Source: Thioalkalivibrio sp. ALJ7 (GTDB lineage Bacteria; Pseudomonadota; Gammaproteobacteria; Ectothiorhodospirales; Ectothiorhodospiraceae). Taken from it: a DNA stretch of 64,000 bases. Of this stretch, positions 8,797-17,937 are shown piece after piece; the first letter of the stretch is position 1, and each line of letters starts with the position of its first letter. Position numbers and translations under genes: made by a program. The notes under the pieces are model-generated. The model was given only the letters and a program-made list of their open reading frames with translations, made no database searches and was not told where the DNA came from. The DNA lies in the NCBI RefSeq assembly GCF_000376865.1, contig NZ_AQXQ01000008.1:1-64000 (forward strand). The letters are read 5' to 3'.

Positions 8797-11754
8797 ATGA
8801 AACGGATCCTGATCAATGCCACGCAGCCCGAAGAGCTGCGTGTCGCCATGGTCGACGGCCAGCGGCTGTACGACCTGGACATCGAACTGCCTTCGCGCGA
8901 GCGCAAAAAGGCGAACATCTACAAGGCCAAGATCACCCGCGTCGAACCGAGCCTCGAGGCTGCGTTCGTCAACTTTGGTGCTGATCGTCACGGCTTTCTA
9001 CCGTTCAAGGAAATTGCCCATTCGGCGGTGGGTGGTCCCGCCGACAGCGACAAGCCGATCCGAGACTTCCTGAAGGAAGGCACCGAACTCCTCGTACAGG
9101 TCGAGAAGGAAGAACGCGGCAACAAGGGTGCCGCGCTCACCACCTATATCAGCCTGGCGGGCCGCTATCTGGTCCTGATGCCCAACAATCCCAAGGCCGG
9201 CGGCGTCTCGCGCCGCATCGAGGGGGAAGATCGTGCCTCCCTGCGTGACGCCCTCTCCGGCCTCAACATGCCCGAGGGCATGGGGGTGATCGCGCGCACG
9301 GCCGGGGTTGGCCGCAGCACCGAAGAACTCCAGTGGGACCTCGACTACATGACCGCCCTGTGGGCCGCCGTGACCGAGGCCGCCGAAAAGGCCAAGGCGC
9401 CGGCACTGATCCACCAGGAAAGCAACGTCATCATCCGCGCCCTGCGCGATCACATGCGCAACGACGTCGGCGAAGTCATCATTGATGACAACGACGTCTA
9501 CCAGCAGGCCGAGGAATTCGTGAGCCTGGTGATGCCGAACAGCCTGCGCAAGCTCAAGCGCTACGACGACCCGGTCCCGCTGTTCAATCGCTATCAGATC
9601 GAGAGCCAGATCGAGAGCGCCTTCGATCGAGACGTCACCCTGCCCTCGGGTGGCGCCCTGGTGATCGATCACACCGAGGCCCTGATCTCCATCGACGTCA
9701 ACTCCGCCCGCTCCACCAAGGGCGGCGATATCGAAGAGACCGCCTTCCACACCAACCTGGAAGCGGCCGAAGAGGTCGCCCGTCAGCTACGCATCCGCGA
9801 TCTGGGCGGCCTGATCGTGATCGATTTCATCGATATGAACGCCAACAAGCACCAGCGCGAGGTGGAAAACCGGCTGCGCGAGGCGCTGGAGATGGACCGT
9901 GCACGGGTCCAGGTCGGTCGCATCAGCCGCTTCGGTCTGCTGGAGATGTCGCGCCAGCGCCTGCGCTCCTCGCTCGGTGAGTCCAGCCAGAACACCTGCC
10001 CCCGCTGCGAGGGCCATGGCCAGATCCGCAGCGTCGAATCTCTGGCTCTGTCGATCCTGCGCCTGATCGAAGAAGAGGCCATGAAGGACCGTACCGGTCT
10101 GGTCATGGGCCAGGTTCCGGTGGATGTCGGCACCTTCCTGCTCAACGAAAAGCGCGAATCGATTACCGATATCGAAGATCGCCACAAGGTCGACATCAGC
10201 ATCATTCCCAATCCTCACTTCCTTACCCCTCGTTTCGAGGTCCGCAGGGTGCGGGGGGACGAGCGTGAGGAGGCCATCAGTGATCGCGGCTCCCACGAGC
10301 TGGTGGAAGCCGTCGAGGAAGAGACCACTCCGCACCACGAACGCCGTAGCAAGGTCGAAAAGCCGCTGGTGAAGGGTGTCAAGATGACGGGTCCCGCACC
10401 GGTCAGCGATTCCGCGACGGAAACGCCGGAACCGGAAGCGCGAGTACCCCAACCGGGCTTCTTTACCCGCATCTGGTCTTCTTTGTTCCCCAACGCCCGC
10501 CCAACCGAAGACGAACGCGAACCGGAAGCGTCCGGCAAAGCCGGTGGCCGACGCGGCGGTCCCAAGGGCGAAGGTGGCGGCGCCGGCAAATCGGGCGGCC
10601 GAGGGCGCGGTGGTAGCCAGAAAAAGGCAGCCGACAAGACCCAGGCTTCCAGCGAAGAGGCGGGCAATGCCAAAAAAGGTGCGTCCGACAAGCCTGAAGG
10701 TGGTGGCAAGGGGCGTTCTCGCCGCGGCAGCGGGGCGGCCAAGAAGGACACCAACGGCCGCAACGAGGCCGCAAAGGAGTCGCAGGACCGCAAGCCGGCT
10801 GCGAACGCCAAAGTCGACGACAAGTCCGCGGGCAAGCCAGCCGCACTTCAGGCCGACAACAAGTCGGCGGCGGAGCCCACAGGCGACAGCCCGTCCGAGC
10901 CCAATTCCAAGGGGCCGGAGAAGACCGAGGACGACGACGCCAACAAGGGCCGTACACGCAGCCGTCGGTCCCGTCGGGGCGGACGCCGTCGCGGCGGCCG
11001 GGGTCGTTCTGGGGGGGATCAATCCGGTGAAGCGGGGTCTGAGGCCGGGAATAGCAATCATCAGGACAACGATTCCGCGAATTCGCCGAATCAAGAGGCC
11101 CGCAAACCGGAATCCAACTCGGGCCCCGCTGCGACACCTGAAGCCACGAGCCCCAGCGACAACGCACCCGAGCCACGAGCCAAAACGAACGTGGCCGATA
11201 GTCCCGATCAGGCCTCTAGCCCCGAGGCATCGTCCGGCGAGCCCCCCAAGGGCGACGACACCGATGCGACGGGACCGGCCTCGCCGCGTCGAAGCCGAGG
11301 CGGCCGTAGCCGGAAGCCGGCGGCCGACAAGGCCCCAGCAGAAGCTCGCTCGGATGCGTCCGACACGTCTGCCGCGGCAGCGGACCCGGCTTCGGGCCAG
11401 AAAGCCGAACCCGCGTCCGTAACCGGAGCGGGTGCCGCGAGCGATCCGGCCTCGGAGAAGACGGGCAGCGCCGGCCCTGATGCCGCTGACACTCCAGCGA
11501 AGCCCCGCCGCTCACGGGCGAAGGCCCCGGCACGTGATGCCGATGCTAGTGCACCGTCGAACCAGTCCGAAGGCCAAACGCCGGGACCCAGCCAGCAGGC
11601 TGACCCTTCCGGCGATGCACCGAGCCCTTCTGGCCAGAAAGATCGTGATTTGGCGTCTACTACGGAGAGCAACGAGAAGCCCGCACAACGCGAGCCTCGC
11701 TCCGAACCGGCCGCCGAATCGTCCGATCCAGGGGAGCGCAAGGGCGGCGACTAA
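8797..11754 (+). CDS. rne: Ribonuclease E
   Basis: A 985-aa endoribonuclease that starts most mRNA decay and matures rRNA and tRNA. It also scaffolds the degradosome at the inner membrane. It opens with [17 protein letters not shown], the family start. The S1 RNA-binding domain is at about residues 36-120. The DNase-I-like site has Mg-binding D300 (ISIDVNSAR) and D343 (IVIDFIDM). The zinc link CPRC is at C401/C404, matching E. coli C404/C407 with a 3-residue offset. From about residue 540 on, the protein is disordered and rich in Lys, Glu, Pro, Ala and Gly, with an Arg/Gly block ([17 protein letters not shown]) that probably binds RNA. The ATG at 8797 was chosen by homology over an upstream in-frame ATG. 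Confidence 0.97.
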   Translation: MKRILINATQPEELRVAMVDGQRLYDLDIELPSRERKKANIYKAKITRVEPSLEAAFVNFGADRHGFLPFKEIAHSAVGGPADSDKPIRDFLKEGTELLVQVEKEERGNKGAALTTYISLAGRYLVLMPNNPKAGGVSRRIEGEDRASLRDALSGLNMPEGMGVIARTAGVGRSTEELQWDLDYMTALWAAVTEAAEKAKAPALIHQESNVIIRALRDHMRNDVGEVIIDDNDVYQQAEEFVSLVMPNSLRKLKRYDDPVPLFNRYQIESQIESAFDRDVTLPSGGALVIDHTEALISIDVNSARSTKGGDIEETAFHTNLEAAEEVARQLRIRDLGGLIVIDFIDMNANKHQREVENRLREALEMDRARVQVGRISRFGLLEMSRQRLRSSLGESSQNTCPRCEGHGQIRSVESLALSILRLIEEEAMKDRTGLVMGQVPVDVGTFLLNEKRESITDIEDRHKVDISIIPNPHFLTPRFEVRRVRGDEREEAISDRGSHELVEAVEEETTPHHERRSKVEKPLVKGVKMTGPAPVSDSATETPEPEARVPQPGFFTRIWSSLFPNARPTEDEREPEASGKAGGRRGGPKGEGGGAGKSGGRGRGGSQKKAADKTQASSEEAGNAKKGASDKPEGGGKGRSRRGSGAAKKDTNGRNEAAKESQDRKPAANAKVDDKSAGKPAALQADNKSAAEPTGDSPSEPNSKGPEKTEDDDANKGRTRSRRSRRGGRRRGGRGRSGGDQSGEAGSEAGNSNHQDNDSANSPNQEARKPESNSGPAATPEATSPSDNAPEPRAKTNVADSPDQASSPEASSGEPPKGDDTDATGPASPRRSRGGRSRKPAADKAPAEARSDASDTSAAAADPASGQKAEPASVTGAGAASDPASEKTGSAGPDAADTPAKPRRSRAKAPARDADASAPSNQSEGQTPGPSQQADPSGDAPSPSGQKDRDLASTTESNEKPAQREPRSEPAAESSDPGERKGGD

Positions 11755-11771
11755 ACGCCCGTCCAAAACGC

Positions 11772-11806
11772 AAAAGGGCCCGGCAATGTGGCGGGCCCTT
11801 TTGTTT
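11772..11806. terminator. Intrinsic terminator after rne
   Basis: An 11-bp perfect stem (AAAAGGGCCCG / CGGGCCCTTTT) with a 9-nt loop is followed by a T-rich run. It lies 17 nt after the rne stop. The A-run on its left side lets it also serve the phosphatase gene coming from the other strand. Confidence 0.88.
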
Positions 11807-11889
11807 TCTGAGCAGGTTCAATGACCACGAGTGGCGCCGCACTGCGCGGGCCGCGCAACCGTTCAAGCCCGGTTGTACACCCCCGTCCG

Positions 11890-12381
11890 TCAGGAAGCCT
11901 TCAGGGCACGATGGGTACGAATATGCTCCAGCAGGCCATCGGCCGCAGCCTCGACGAGATCCATCACGTGAACGAAGCCCTGATCGCCTCCATAGTACGG
12001 GTCCGGAACCTCGTGTTCGTCAAACTGCGGCGCAAAATCCAGAAAGCGCAAGAGCTCCGCACGCCCACCAGCGGGTCGAATATCTTCCGCATTCTGGTAG
12101 TTCGCATCGTCCATCGTCAGGATATAGTCGAACTCTTGAAAATCTTCGGGCTCAAGCTTGCGGGCCCGCAGATGCTCCAGGTCATAGCCTCGGGAGCGAG
12201 CCTCCTGGCGAGCTCGGGGGTCTGGCTTGGCCCCGATGTGATAACCCGCCGTACCGGCCGAGTCCACCTCGATGACATCCTCCAGGCCGTGTTCACGCAC
12301 ACGCGCCTCGAATACCCCATGCGCCATGGGTGACCGGCAGATATTGCCCAGACAAACCATCAATACGCGTATCTTCGCCAT
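11890..12381 (-). CDS. Low-molecular-weight protein-tyrosine phosphatase
   Basis: A 163-aa cytoplasmic phosphatase. The CX5R loop is at the N terminus, with nucleophile C10 and R16 in VCLGNICRSP. The general-acid Asp is in the C-terminal DPYYGG. Length and layout are those of the LMW-PTPase family (Wzb, PtpA, YwlE). There is no tyrosine kinase or capsule operon beside it, so its substrate is unknown; some family members are arginine phosphatases. The start at MAKIRVLMV was chosen because the family begins directly before the active-site loop. A much longer upstream reading is not conserved. Confidence 0.92.
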   Translation of the reverse strand: MAKIRVLMVCLGNICRSPMAHGVFEARVREHGLEDVIEVDSAGTAGYHIGAKPDPRARQEARSRGYDLEHLRARKLEPEDFQEFDYILTMDDANYQNAEDIRPAGGRAELLRFLDFAPQFDEHEVPDPYYGGDQGFVHVMDLVEAAADGLLEHIRTHRALKAS

Positions 12382-12503
12382 ACATCCACACACCCGTCTC
12401 GAACGAGTGCTCAGGATAGCAAACCGACCGATCCCGAGTTCCCGTGCTTCTTGCACCACCCTTCTGTGTGCGATGCTGGAGTTTTCCATCGGCGGAGCAT
12501 GCC

Positions 12504-13775
12504 ATGGCCGACCTGAGCGGACCCCGTGTACCCGGCTGGATGGTGCCAGGCGCCAGCCCGGCAGGAACGGCGGCCAGCGAGCGGCTGAATCTGACCACCG
12601 GCACACGGGTTGAAGTCCGGGTGATTGAGGTGCTGGCTGATCGCGCGGTGCGGCTTCGGCTCGAGGCGCCCACGACACGCACGGGTCCTGGCACGCCATC
12701 AAAGCCCGTAGTCACTGCACAACTGGCGGCGGGCGCCCTACCTGACGCCCTGCTCAATCGAAGCGCGGCGGCGATACGCGCCCAGCCCATGCTGGCCGAG
12801 ATCACCCGTACGGAACCCCGCCTGGAGGCACGCCTGATCCCGCTGGCCGCCGACCGGACCGAACCTCGGCCGAGCAGGAACGTAGCGGCGAATCCGGCCC
12901 AGCAATGGCTGGGCCAGGAGCTGCGCCATCAGTTGCCGGGCGCCCGCCCCTTGGCACAGGCCCTGCAAAGCCTGCTACCCAGCGCACTGGCGGCGGCGCG
13001 CCCCGATGGAGGCGCGGCGCCTGCTCAGCCCGCTCCACCCGCATTGCAGCGAATCCTTGAACAGCTCCCGGGCCCGGGGCAACTCGTGCAGCCGGACAAG
13101 CTCCGCCACCAGGTGCAACAGTCCGGTCTGTGGATGGAGGCGATGTTGGGACAGGCCGTACGCAGCACAGTCATCGCGCCCCAACTTGCCACCGATCTCA
13201 AGGTTCAACTCCTGCGTGCCGCCGATCAGCTGCGCCAGACACCGCCCCAGCCACGCATGGCAACGCCGACGGCTCCTGCAACACCCACGCCGGCAGTGAC
13301 CACGACCCTGCCTTCCTTTACGGGGCTCCTGGAGGGATTGCTCAAGCGCGTGACGTCACTGCAACTCCAGTCGCTGCAGTCCTTTGCCAGTGATGAGCCC
13401 GGGAACAACCGCTGGTTCTTCGAACTTCCGTTTCGGGGCGAGCAAGGCATACACGGCATAATGGGCGAAATACGTGAGGGTTCCGGCGCCGAGCAGGAGA
13501 GCCAGAACCCCTGGTCCATCGTGCTGACCCTGGATCTGACCGAACTTGGTCCGACGCGGATCGCGGTCGCCTCACGCGAAGGGAATATGAACGTCCATTT
13601 CACGGCGAGCGAGCCCAACACGGTCGCGCGACTGCGCGAGCAGATGCCCGAACTCCGGGAACGCCTGGCTCAGAGGGAACTCAAGATTTCCGGGCTCTCG
13701 GTGCGCCAGGGCCCCGTCGACACCGACCCGAGACCGGCCTCCGGTGGGCCCCGCATGCTCGACGAACAGGCTTGA
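12504..13775 (+). CDS. Second FliK-like flagellar hook-length control protein
   Basis: A 423-aa protein with a Pro/Ala/Gln-rich, low-complexity N-terminal two thirds. The compact C-terminal domain, about residues 280-400, contains WFFELPFRG, WSIVLTLDLTELGPTRIAV and LRERLAQRELKISGLSV. This is the Flg_hook (FliK C-terminal) pattern. It lies outside the main fli operon, which has its own FliK, and is followed 4 nt later by an FlhB-C-like gene. That pair resembles the extra FliK/FhlB pair known in pseudomonads. It starts at the ATG at 12504, after a GGAG ribosome site. A role in export-gate switching is inferred from the pairing. Confidence 0.8.
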   Translation: MADLSGPRVPGWMVPGASPAGTAASERLNLTTGTRVEVRVIEVLADRAVRLRLEAPTTRTGPGTPSKPVVTAQLAAGALPDALLNRSAAAIRAQPMLAEITRTEPRLEARLIPLAADRTEPRPSRNVAANPAQQWLGQELRHQLPGARPLAQALQSLLPSALAAARPDGGAAPAQPAPPALQRILEQLPGPGQLVQPDKLRHQVQQSGLWMEAMLGQAVRSTVIAPQLATDLKVQLLRAADQLRQTPPQPRMATPTAPATPTPAVTTTLPSFTGLLEGLLKRVTSLQLQSLQSFASDEPGNNRWFFELPFRGEQGIHGIMGEIREGSGAEQESQNPWSIVLTLDLTELGPTRIAVASREGNMNVHFTASEPNTVARLREQMPELRERLAQRELKISGLSVRQGPVDTDPRPASGGPRMLDEQA

Positions 13776-13779
13776 GGCC

Positions 13780-14136
13780 ATGGAAGACAACGATTCACGC
13801 TCATCGGCCCAGGACTCATCAGGCAAGGGCTCAAACGCCGATCGCACCACCCGCGCAGTGGCCTTGGAATGGGACCGCCGAAAGGCACCACGCATTACCG
13901 CCGCCGGGTCGGGGCTGACGGCGGATGCGATCCTGAAGATCGCCGAAGAACACGGAATCCCCCTGCACCAGGACCCCGGTCTGAGCGAGGCCCTTGCGCA
14001 GATCCCGCTAGGCAGCGAGATTCCCGAAGAGCTCTATGTGGCCGTTGCGGAGATACTGGCGTTCGTGTTTCTGCTGGCCGGCATCACTCCCGACGACCGA
14101 GAAGATGGCTACCGCGGGCCCGGACCGCGATCATGA
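13780..14136 (+). CDS. FlhB C-terminal-like protein (FhlB/FlhX type)
   Basis: A 118-aa soluble protein that matches only the cytoplasmic tail of FlhB: TRAVALEWDRRKAPRITAAGSG, then ILKIAEEHGIPLHQDPGLSEAL and IPEELYVAVAEILAFVF. The NPTH autocleavage motif and membrane part of FlhB are absent. Such stand-alone FlhB-C homologues can substitute for the cleaved tail of FlhB in the export gate. It is 4 nt downstream of the FliK-like gene, so the two are cotranslated. Its last bases overlap the end of the opposing DUF2802 gene by 6 nt. Confidence 0.85.
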   Translation: MEDNDSRSSAQDSSGKGSNADRTTRAVALEWDRRKAPRITAAGSGLTADAILKIAEEHGIPLHQDPGLSEALAQIPLGSEIPEELYVAVAEILAFVFLLAGITPDDREDGYRGPGPRS

Positions 14137-14568
14137 ATACCCGCTTGACCCGCTCCCGGCGGCAGTTCCGGAACCGTGTAGGCTGAACAGGAGATCGAGT
14201 TCGGTGGTGGTGAGTCCGCAGCGGCGACGAACCTCTTCCCGCCCCTGCCCCTCCTGGATCAACCGAATCGCCTGCTCATAGGCGCCGCTGTCGCCATCGC
14301 GGGCCCGCAATTCGCTGTGCTGGTCATGCAGGCGCTCGAGGGCACGCTGAACCGAGGCCTGTGCCTGACCATGCGTCGCAACCCCCTCGGACAAGGCCTT
14401 CATCGCGCCCTGCAATGCCATCACCGAGGTTGCCTGGCGCTGGTAGTCCACGCGCAGCGCGGCCAGCTGCCGGCGCAACAAGATCACCACACCCACTGCG
14501 AAGCCAGCCACCACAGTGGCCAACAACGCAATCAATGCAGCCAGCCAGACCAGTAATCCCTCACCCAT
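14131..14568 (-). CDS. DUF2802 membrane-anchored coiled-coil protein
   Basis: A 145-aa protein with one N-terminal transmembrane helix (LLVWLAALIALLATVVAGFAV). A coiled coil at about residues 33-95 follows. The conserved C-terminal part (YEQAIRLIQEGQGREEVRRRCGLTTTELDLLFSLHG) looks like a helix-turn-helix and defines DUF2802. This family recurs at the end of chemotaxis/flagellar loci in pseudomonads and relatives, but its function is unknown. The part near residue 120 would be cytoplasmic. It is last in the minus-strand locus. Confidence 0.8.
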   Translation of the reverse strand: MGEGLLVWLAALIALLATVVAGFAVGVVILLRRQLAALRVDYQRQATSVMALQGAMKALSEGVATHGQAQASVQRALERLHDQHSELRARDGDSGAYEQAIRLIQEGQGREEVRRRCGLTTTELDLLFSLHGSGTAAGSGSSGYS

Positions 14569-14703
14569 TTCGCACTCTCTCCTGGCACCCAGGGCTCGAC
14601 GATTGTCGCGTGAATCATGCCCAAATGACCAGCCATACGGGCGATCGATACTCCACGGGGAATTTTTGGCGGTGAGGATCGGCTCTTACCAGGACAACAC
14701 CGC

Positions 14704-14892
14704 TCAGGCGTAGTCGTCGATCAGGCCCCGCCTGGGGGGCGGACGCTCGTCCTTGCGCGGAGGGCGTTGCTGAGTCGGGCGCACAGCGGGCCGGAAGACG
14801 GGATCCCGATCATGGTCATCGCTCAGGCGCCGCCCGGGAACGGTTGTGTGAACCGGGCGCACGGTCCGGTCCGGCTGGAGTTCATCGACCAT
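14704..14892 (-). CDS. Small disordered protein between cheW and DUF2802
   Basis: A 62-aa Pro- and Arg-rich protein with no recognised domain. I count it as real because its ATG is preceded by a near-perfect ribosome site (GGGGAGGTGAATC) and it sits on the coding strand in a gap of the chemotaxis operon, 58 nt after cheW. The sequence reads MVDELQPDRTVRPVHTTV, then a run of basic and Pro-rich segments (RPTQQRPPRKDERPPP), and ends GLIDDYA. No membrane segment or fold is visible. It may be an adaptor or short linear-motif protein, but this is only a guess. Confidence 0.55.
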   Translation of the reverse strand: MVDELQPDRTVRPVHTTVPGRRLSDDHDRDPVFRPAVRPTQQRPPRKDERPPPRRGLIDDYA

Positions 14893-14950
14893 GATTCACC
14901 TCCCCGGCTAAACCCGATGGCCCCTATCCAGATGGACCCCGGGTATCGAC

Positions 14951-15436
14951 CTAGAGTTCGCGCAACTGCGCCCACTCCTCGTCCGATAGCAAGCGGTTCA
15001 GGTCGACCAGGATGGTCAAACCTTCCTCCGTGCTGGTCACACCCTGAATGAAGCGGCTGCTATCGTCATTGCCGACCTCCGGCGCCGGCTCGACGGAGTC
15101 CGGCGAGATTCGTACAACCTCCGAGACCGAATCGACCAGGATGCCAACGTTCTGGTTGTCGACATCGATAATAACGATGCGCGAAGCCTCGTCGGATTCG
15201 CGATCATCCAAGCCCATCCGGCGGCGGGCGTCGATCACGGTCACCACGTTACCCCGCAGGTTAATGATCCCGAGGATGTAGTCCGGCACGCCAGGAACCG
15301 GCGCGATCTCCGTCACCTTGAGGACCTCCTGTACCTGAAGGACGTCAATGGCATAGGTCTCGCCCGCCAGACTGAACGTCACATACGGGGCGGTATCGGC
15401 ATTGGCCATGGCTTGTACGTCTTGTGCGCTGCTCAT
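14951..15436 (-). CDS. cheW: Chemotaxis coupling protein CheW
   Basis: A 161-aa single-domain coupling protein that links chemoreceptors to CheA. The CheW fold is evident from YVTFSLAGETYAIDVLQVQEV, VPGVPDYILGIINLRGNVVTVID, and NQNVGILVDSVSEVVRI. The ATG at 15436 (MSSAQDVQAM) has a GAGGA ribosome site. An upstream reading adds 24 residues without homology. It lies downstream of parP by about 110 nt. Confidence 0.95.
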   Translation of the reverse strand: MSSAQDVQAMANADTAPYVTFSLAGETYAIDVLQVQEVLKVTEIAPVPGVPDYILGIINLRGNVVTVIDARRRMGLDDRESDEASRIVIIDVDNQNVGILVDSVSEVVRISPDSVEPAPEVGNDDSSRFIQGVTSTEEGLTILVDLNRLLSDEEWAQLREL

Positions 15437-15547
15437 GTCGTCCTCGTCATTCCGTACAGGTACAGACTGCCCTGTAATATCGTCCTGCCCAGTGTATCGG
15501 CCGCACATCCGGATGCTTGAACGGACATGACAATCGGCAGGCCTTGA

Positions 15548-16234
15548 TCACTCCCAGGCCCCTTCATCCAGGGTCCGGTCGAGTGCCTCCAGATCCAGCA
15601 AAGTGGCCATCTTTTCGCGTTCCACGCCGGCCAACCAGGGAAGGCGCCGGCGGTGGCTGCGCCAGCGCAGCGAATCCGGCTGGATCACACGCGTGCCATG
15701 GACTGCGCGGCAGGCAAGGGCAAAACGCGAGCCCGCGACAAAGACCACCTGGCGGGCGGTGTCGGCCTCGTATTCACGATCCTCGGGGGTTACCACCGCC
15801 GCAAGATCAATCAGCTGCACCCGGCCCTGCTTCGTATCCGCGAGCCCAAGGTACCAGACCGAGTGATTCGGAGTGGGTCGCACCTCCAGACTGTCCAGCG
15901 GGGCAACACCCCCAAGCGCATGCAATGGCGCCAGCAAGGTCAAATTGCCGGCCTCGATCACCAGGGCCGAGAAGGACTGCTCGGGACGCGCGTACTCGCG
16001 CTCACCCGGCACGGTCGGTGGCGGAACCACTGGCGCCTCGGCGGCCACTCCGACCTCGCGCATCGTGGTTTCCACCTCCACGACAGGCTCCGCCACCACG
16101 GACCGCGGCTCCAGGATGTCCGGGCGCAAGAGGGGGCGAGCCGGTGCCGGATCGTCCAACAAGCTGCCGAAATAGTCGTCCAGCGCTTCCGGTTCCGCCT
16201 TCAGGGCGAGATTATCTGCCTTGGATGGGTTCAT
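15548..16234 (-). CDS. parP: ParP-like protein: disordered N terminus plus CheW-like domain
   Basis: A 228-aa protein. The first 80 residues are Pro/Glu/Ala-rich and probably disordered. The C-terminal half (SFSALVIEAGNLTLLAPLHALGG through LPWLAGVEREKMATLLDLEALD) is a divergent CheW-like domain. Its start overlaps the stop of the ParA-type gene as ATGA. In Vibrio the gene beside parC encodes ParP, whose CheW-like domain enters chemotaxis arrays and holds CheA at the cell pole. Position and architecture support that role here, but sequence identity to Vibrio ParP was not checked. Confidence 0.75.
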   Translation of the reverse strand: MNPSKADNLALKAEPEALDDYFGSLLDDPAPARPLLRPDILEPRSVVAEPVVEVETTMREVGVAAEAPVVPPPTVPGEREYARPEQSFSALVIEAGNLTLLAPLHALGGVAPLDSLEVRPTPNHSVWYLGLADTKQGRVQLIDLAAVVTPEDREYEADTARQVVFVAGSRFALACRAVHGTRVIQPDSLRWRSHRRRLPWLAGVEREKMATLLDLEALDRTLDEGAWE

Positions 16235-17031
16235 CCGCGTCGCCTCCGCTCATGGGGCTCGGACAGCCTTCCTCCGATCGCCTCCAGCAGGTCCGAATAG
16301 GCCAGCACACCACGGGCATCCGGGATCATAAAACAAAGCGGCTGCCCGGCACTGGATGCATCGCGAAATTTCGTGTCCACCGGGATCACGCCAGGCCAGA
16401 CGTCATCGTCATACAGGCGACGCAACTCGGCCAGCGCCTCGTGCGCCGCACGCGTACGGCGGTCGAACAAGGTGGGGATAATCCGATACTTGAGTTCGGC
16501 CTTACGCGACTTCTGCACCATCTTCAGCGTGTTGATCATCCGTTCAAGCCCCTTCAGGGCGAGGAATTCGGTCTGCACCGGCACCAGCAACTCGTCGCAG
16601 GCCGCCAGTGCATTCACCATCAGTACCCCGAGCATCGGCGGGCAATCCAGCAGCACGTAGTCGTACTGGTCTTCGATCTTTTCCAGGGCCTGCCGCAAAA
16701 CCAGACCCATGCCGCTGCGGGTACCCAGCTGACGATCCAAAGTCGCCAGCGCCGTACTGGCCGTCAGCAGATCCAGCCCGGGAAAACGACTCTCGCGGAT
16801 CAGGCCCGTCGGGTCAGGCGCTTCGCCCTCCGCGCACTGGCTGAACAGCTCGTACACGCCTCGGGTAGCCGTCTCCGGATCGTGGCCAAAATAGGCGGTC
16901 AGCGAGCCATGCGGGTCGACATCCACCAACAGCACACGCTGCTCTGGTCCGGACAACAGGCCACCGAGGGTCACCGTCGTCGTGGTCTTCCCCACGCCCC
17001 CCTTCTGGTTTGCTACCGCCCAGACCTTCAT
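16231..17031 (-). CDS. parC: ParA-family ATPase of the chemotaxis locus (ParC-like)
   Basis: A 266-aa ParA/MinD-type ATPase. The deviant Walker A is NQKGGVGKTTTTV at the N terminus. Walker A' is VLLVDVDPHGSLT and Walker B is VLLDCPPML. There is no helix-turn-helix extension and no parB or parS nearby, so this is not a plasmid partition system. In Vibrio the equivalent chemotaxis-operon ATPase ParC places chemoreceptor arrays at the flagellated pole. Overlaps of 4 nt with motD upstream and parP downstream indicate tight translational coupling. Confidence 0.87.
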   Translation of the reverse strand: MKVWAVANQKGGVGKTTTTVTLGGLLSGPEQRVLLVDVDPHGSLTAYFGHDPETATRGVYELFSQCAEGEAPDPTGLIRESRFPGLDLLTASTALATLDRQLGTRSGMGLVLRQALEKIEDQYDYVLLDCPPMLGVLMVNALAACDELLVPVQTEFLALKGLERMINTLKMVQKSRKAELKYRIIPTLFDRRTRAAHEALAELRRLYDDDVWPGVIPVDTKFRDASSAGQPLCFMIPDARGVLAYSDLLEAIGGRLSEPHERRRRG

Positions 17032-17930
17032 GGTGTGTCTCCATCCGTTGAGAGCGGTGCGGGTGCCAAGTCGTCGCGCAGGCGCTCCGGCTCCTGTGCG
17101 CCTTCGGCACGTGGTCGTGCCCCAGGCAGCACCACGATCGAGACACGCCGATTCTCTGCCCGGCCGTCCGCCGTATCGTTGCTCGCCACCGGGCGATGTT
17201 CGCCATAGCCCAGAGCCACCAGGTTTTCGGGATCGACGCCGGCCACTTCAAACTCGTTCACTACGGCCGCCGCCCGCCCGGAAGAGAGCTCCCAGTTGGA
17301 AGGATAGACGGCGGTCTGGATCGGCACATTGTCCGTGTGCCCCTCTACATGGATGCGCGAGACACGCGGCGCAAGGATCACCCCGACTTCACGCAGCAAC
17401 GCCGTTGCCTCCGCATTGAGCGTTGCGGACCCGGAAGGGAACAACAACCGGCTCGTGATCTCGATCTCCAGCCAATAGGCCTCACGGGTGACGCGCAGAT
17501 CGCCGTCCTCGATCCACTGCGCCATAGCCTGTTCGATCTCCCTAGCCGTATCCGCCAGGTCGTCGAGGAAGGCCTGCATTCCATCAGCCTCGGGGGTATC
17601 GTCCATCAACCCGCTCAACGCCATATCGATCGGCTGCGGCCCATCCTCAACCAGCCCCGGTTGCACCTCGATCGGCACCAGGGCTCGCAGATCCTGTGGA
17701 CTGCGCTCCCGAGCCACGGTCGGCTCCCCCACCTGGATCGGATCGGCTTGCATGGGTGCGCGGAACGCATCCACAAGCGACTCCGAGAGGACTCGGTATT
17801 TCCCGTCATCCACCGAGGAGATTGCGTACATCACCACAAAAAACGCGAGCAGCAGCGTAACCAGATCCCCGTAGGGAATGGCCCAGGCCTCGTGATTCTC
17901 GTGTTCCTCCGCCCGCTTGCGTCGTGCCAT
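17028..17930 (-). CDS. motD: Flagellar stator protein MotD (MotB family)
   Basis: A 300-aa stator B subunit. Basic cytoplasmic N terminus, then one transmembrane helix PYGDLVTLLLAFFVVMYAI. Its Asp is the proton- or sodium-binding residue. After a plug and linker, the C-terminal OmpA/MotB domain (about residues 165-285) binds peptidoglycan (VEGHTDNVPIQTAVYPSNWELSSGRA). The ATG at 17930 has a GAGGTC ribosome site. It pairs with motC just upstream, like the MotCD stator of Pseudomonas, which works at high load. No second stator pair is in this window. Confidence 0.93.
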   Translation of the reverse strand: MARRKRAEEHENHEAWAIPYGDLVTLLLAFFVVMYAISSVDDGKYRVLSESLVDAFRAPMQADPIQVGEPTVARERSPQDLRALVPIEVQPGLVEDGPQPIDMALSGLMDDTPEADGMQAFLDDLADTAREIEQAMAQWIEDGDLRVTREAYWLEIEITSRLLFPSGSATLNAEATALLREVGVILAPRVSRIHVEGHTDNVPIQTAVYPSNWELSSGRAAAVVNEFEVAGVDPENLVALGYGEHRPVASNDTADGRAENRRVSIVVLPGARPRAEGAQEPERLRDDLAPAPLSTDGDTP

Positions 17931-17937
17931 GGTGACC

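Noticed and set aside
16231-17031. Plasmid or chromosome partition locus
   Set aside because: No ParB and no parS-like repeats. The gene is translationally coupled to motD and a CheW-like gene, so a chemotaxis role fits better.
15517-17208. A 563-codon open frame opposite parP and parC
   Set aside because: Antisense to two well-supported genes with overlapping start/stop coupling. Arg/Pro-rich and without domains.
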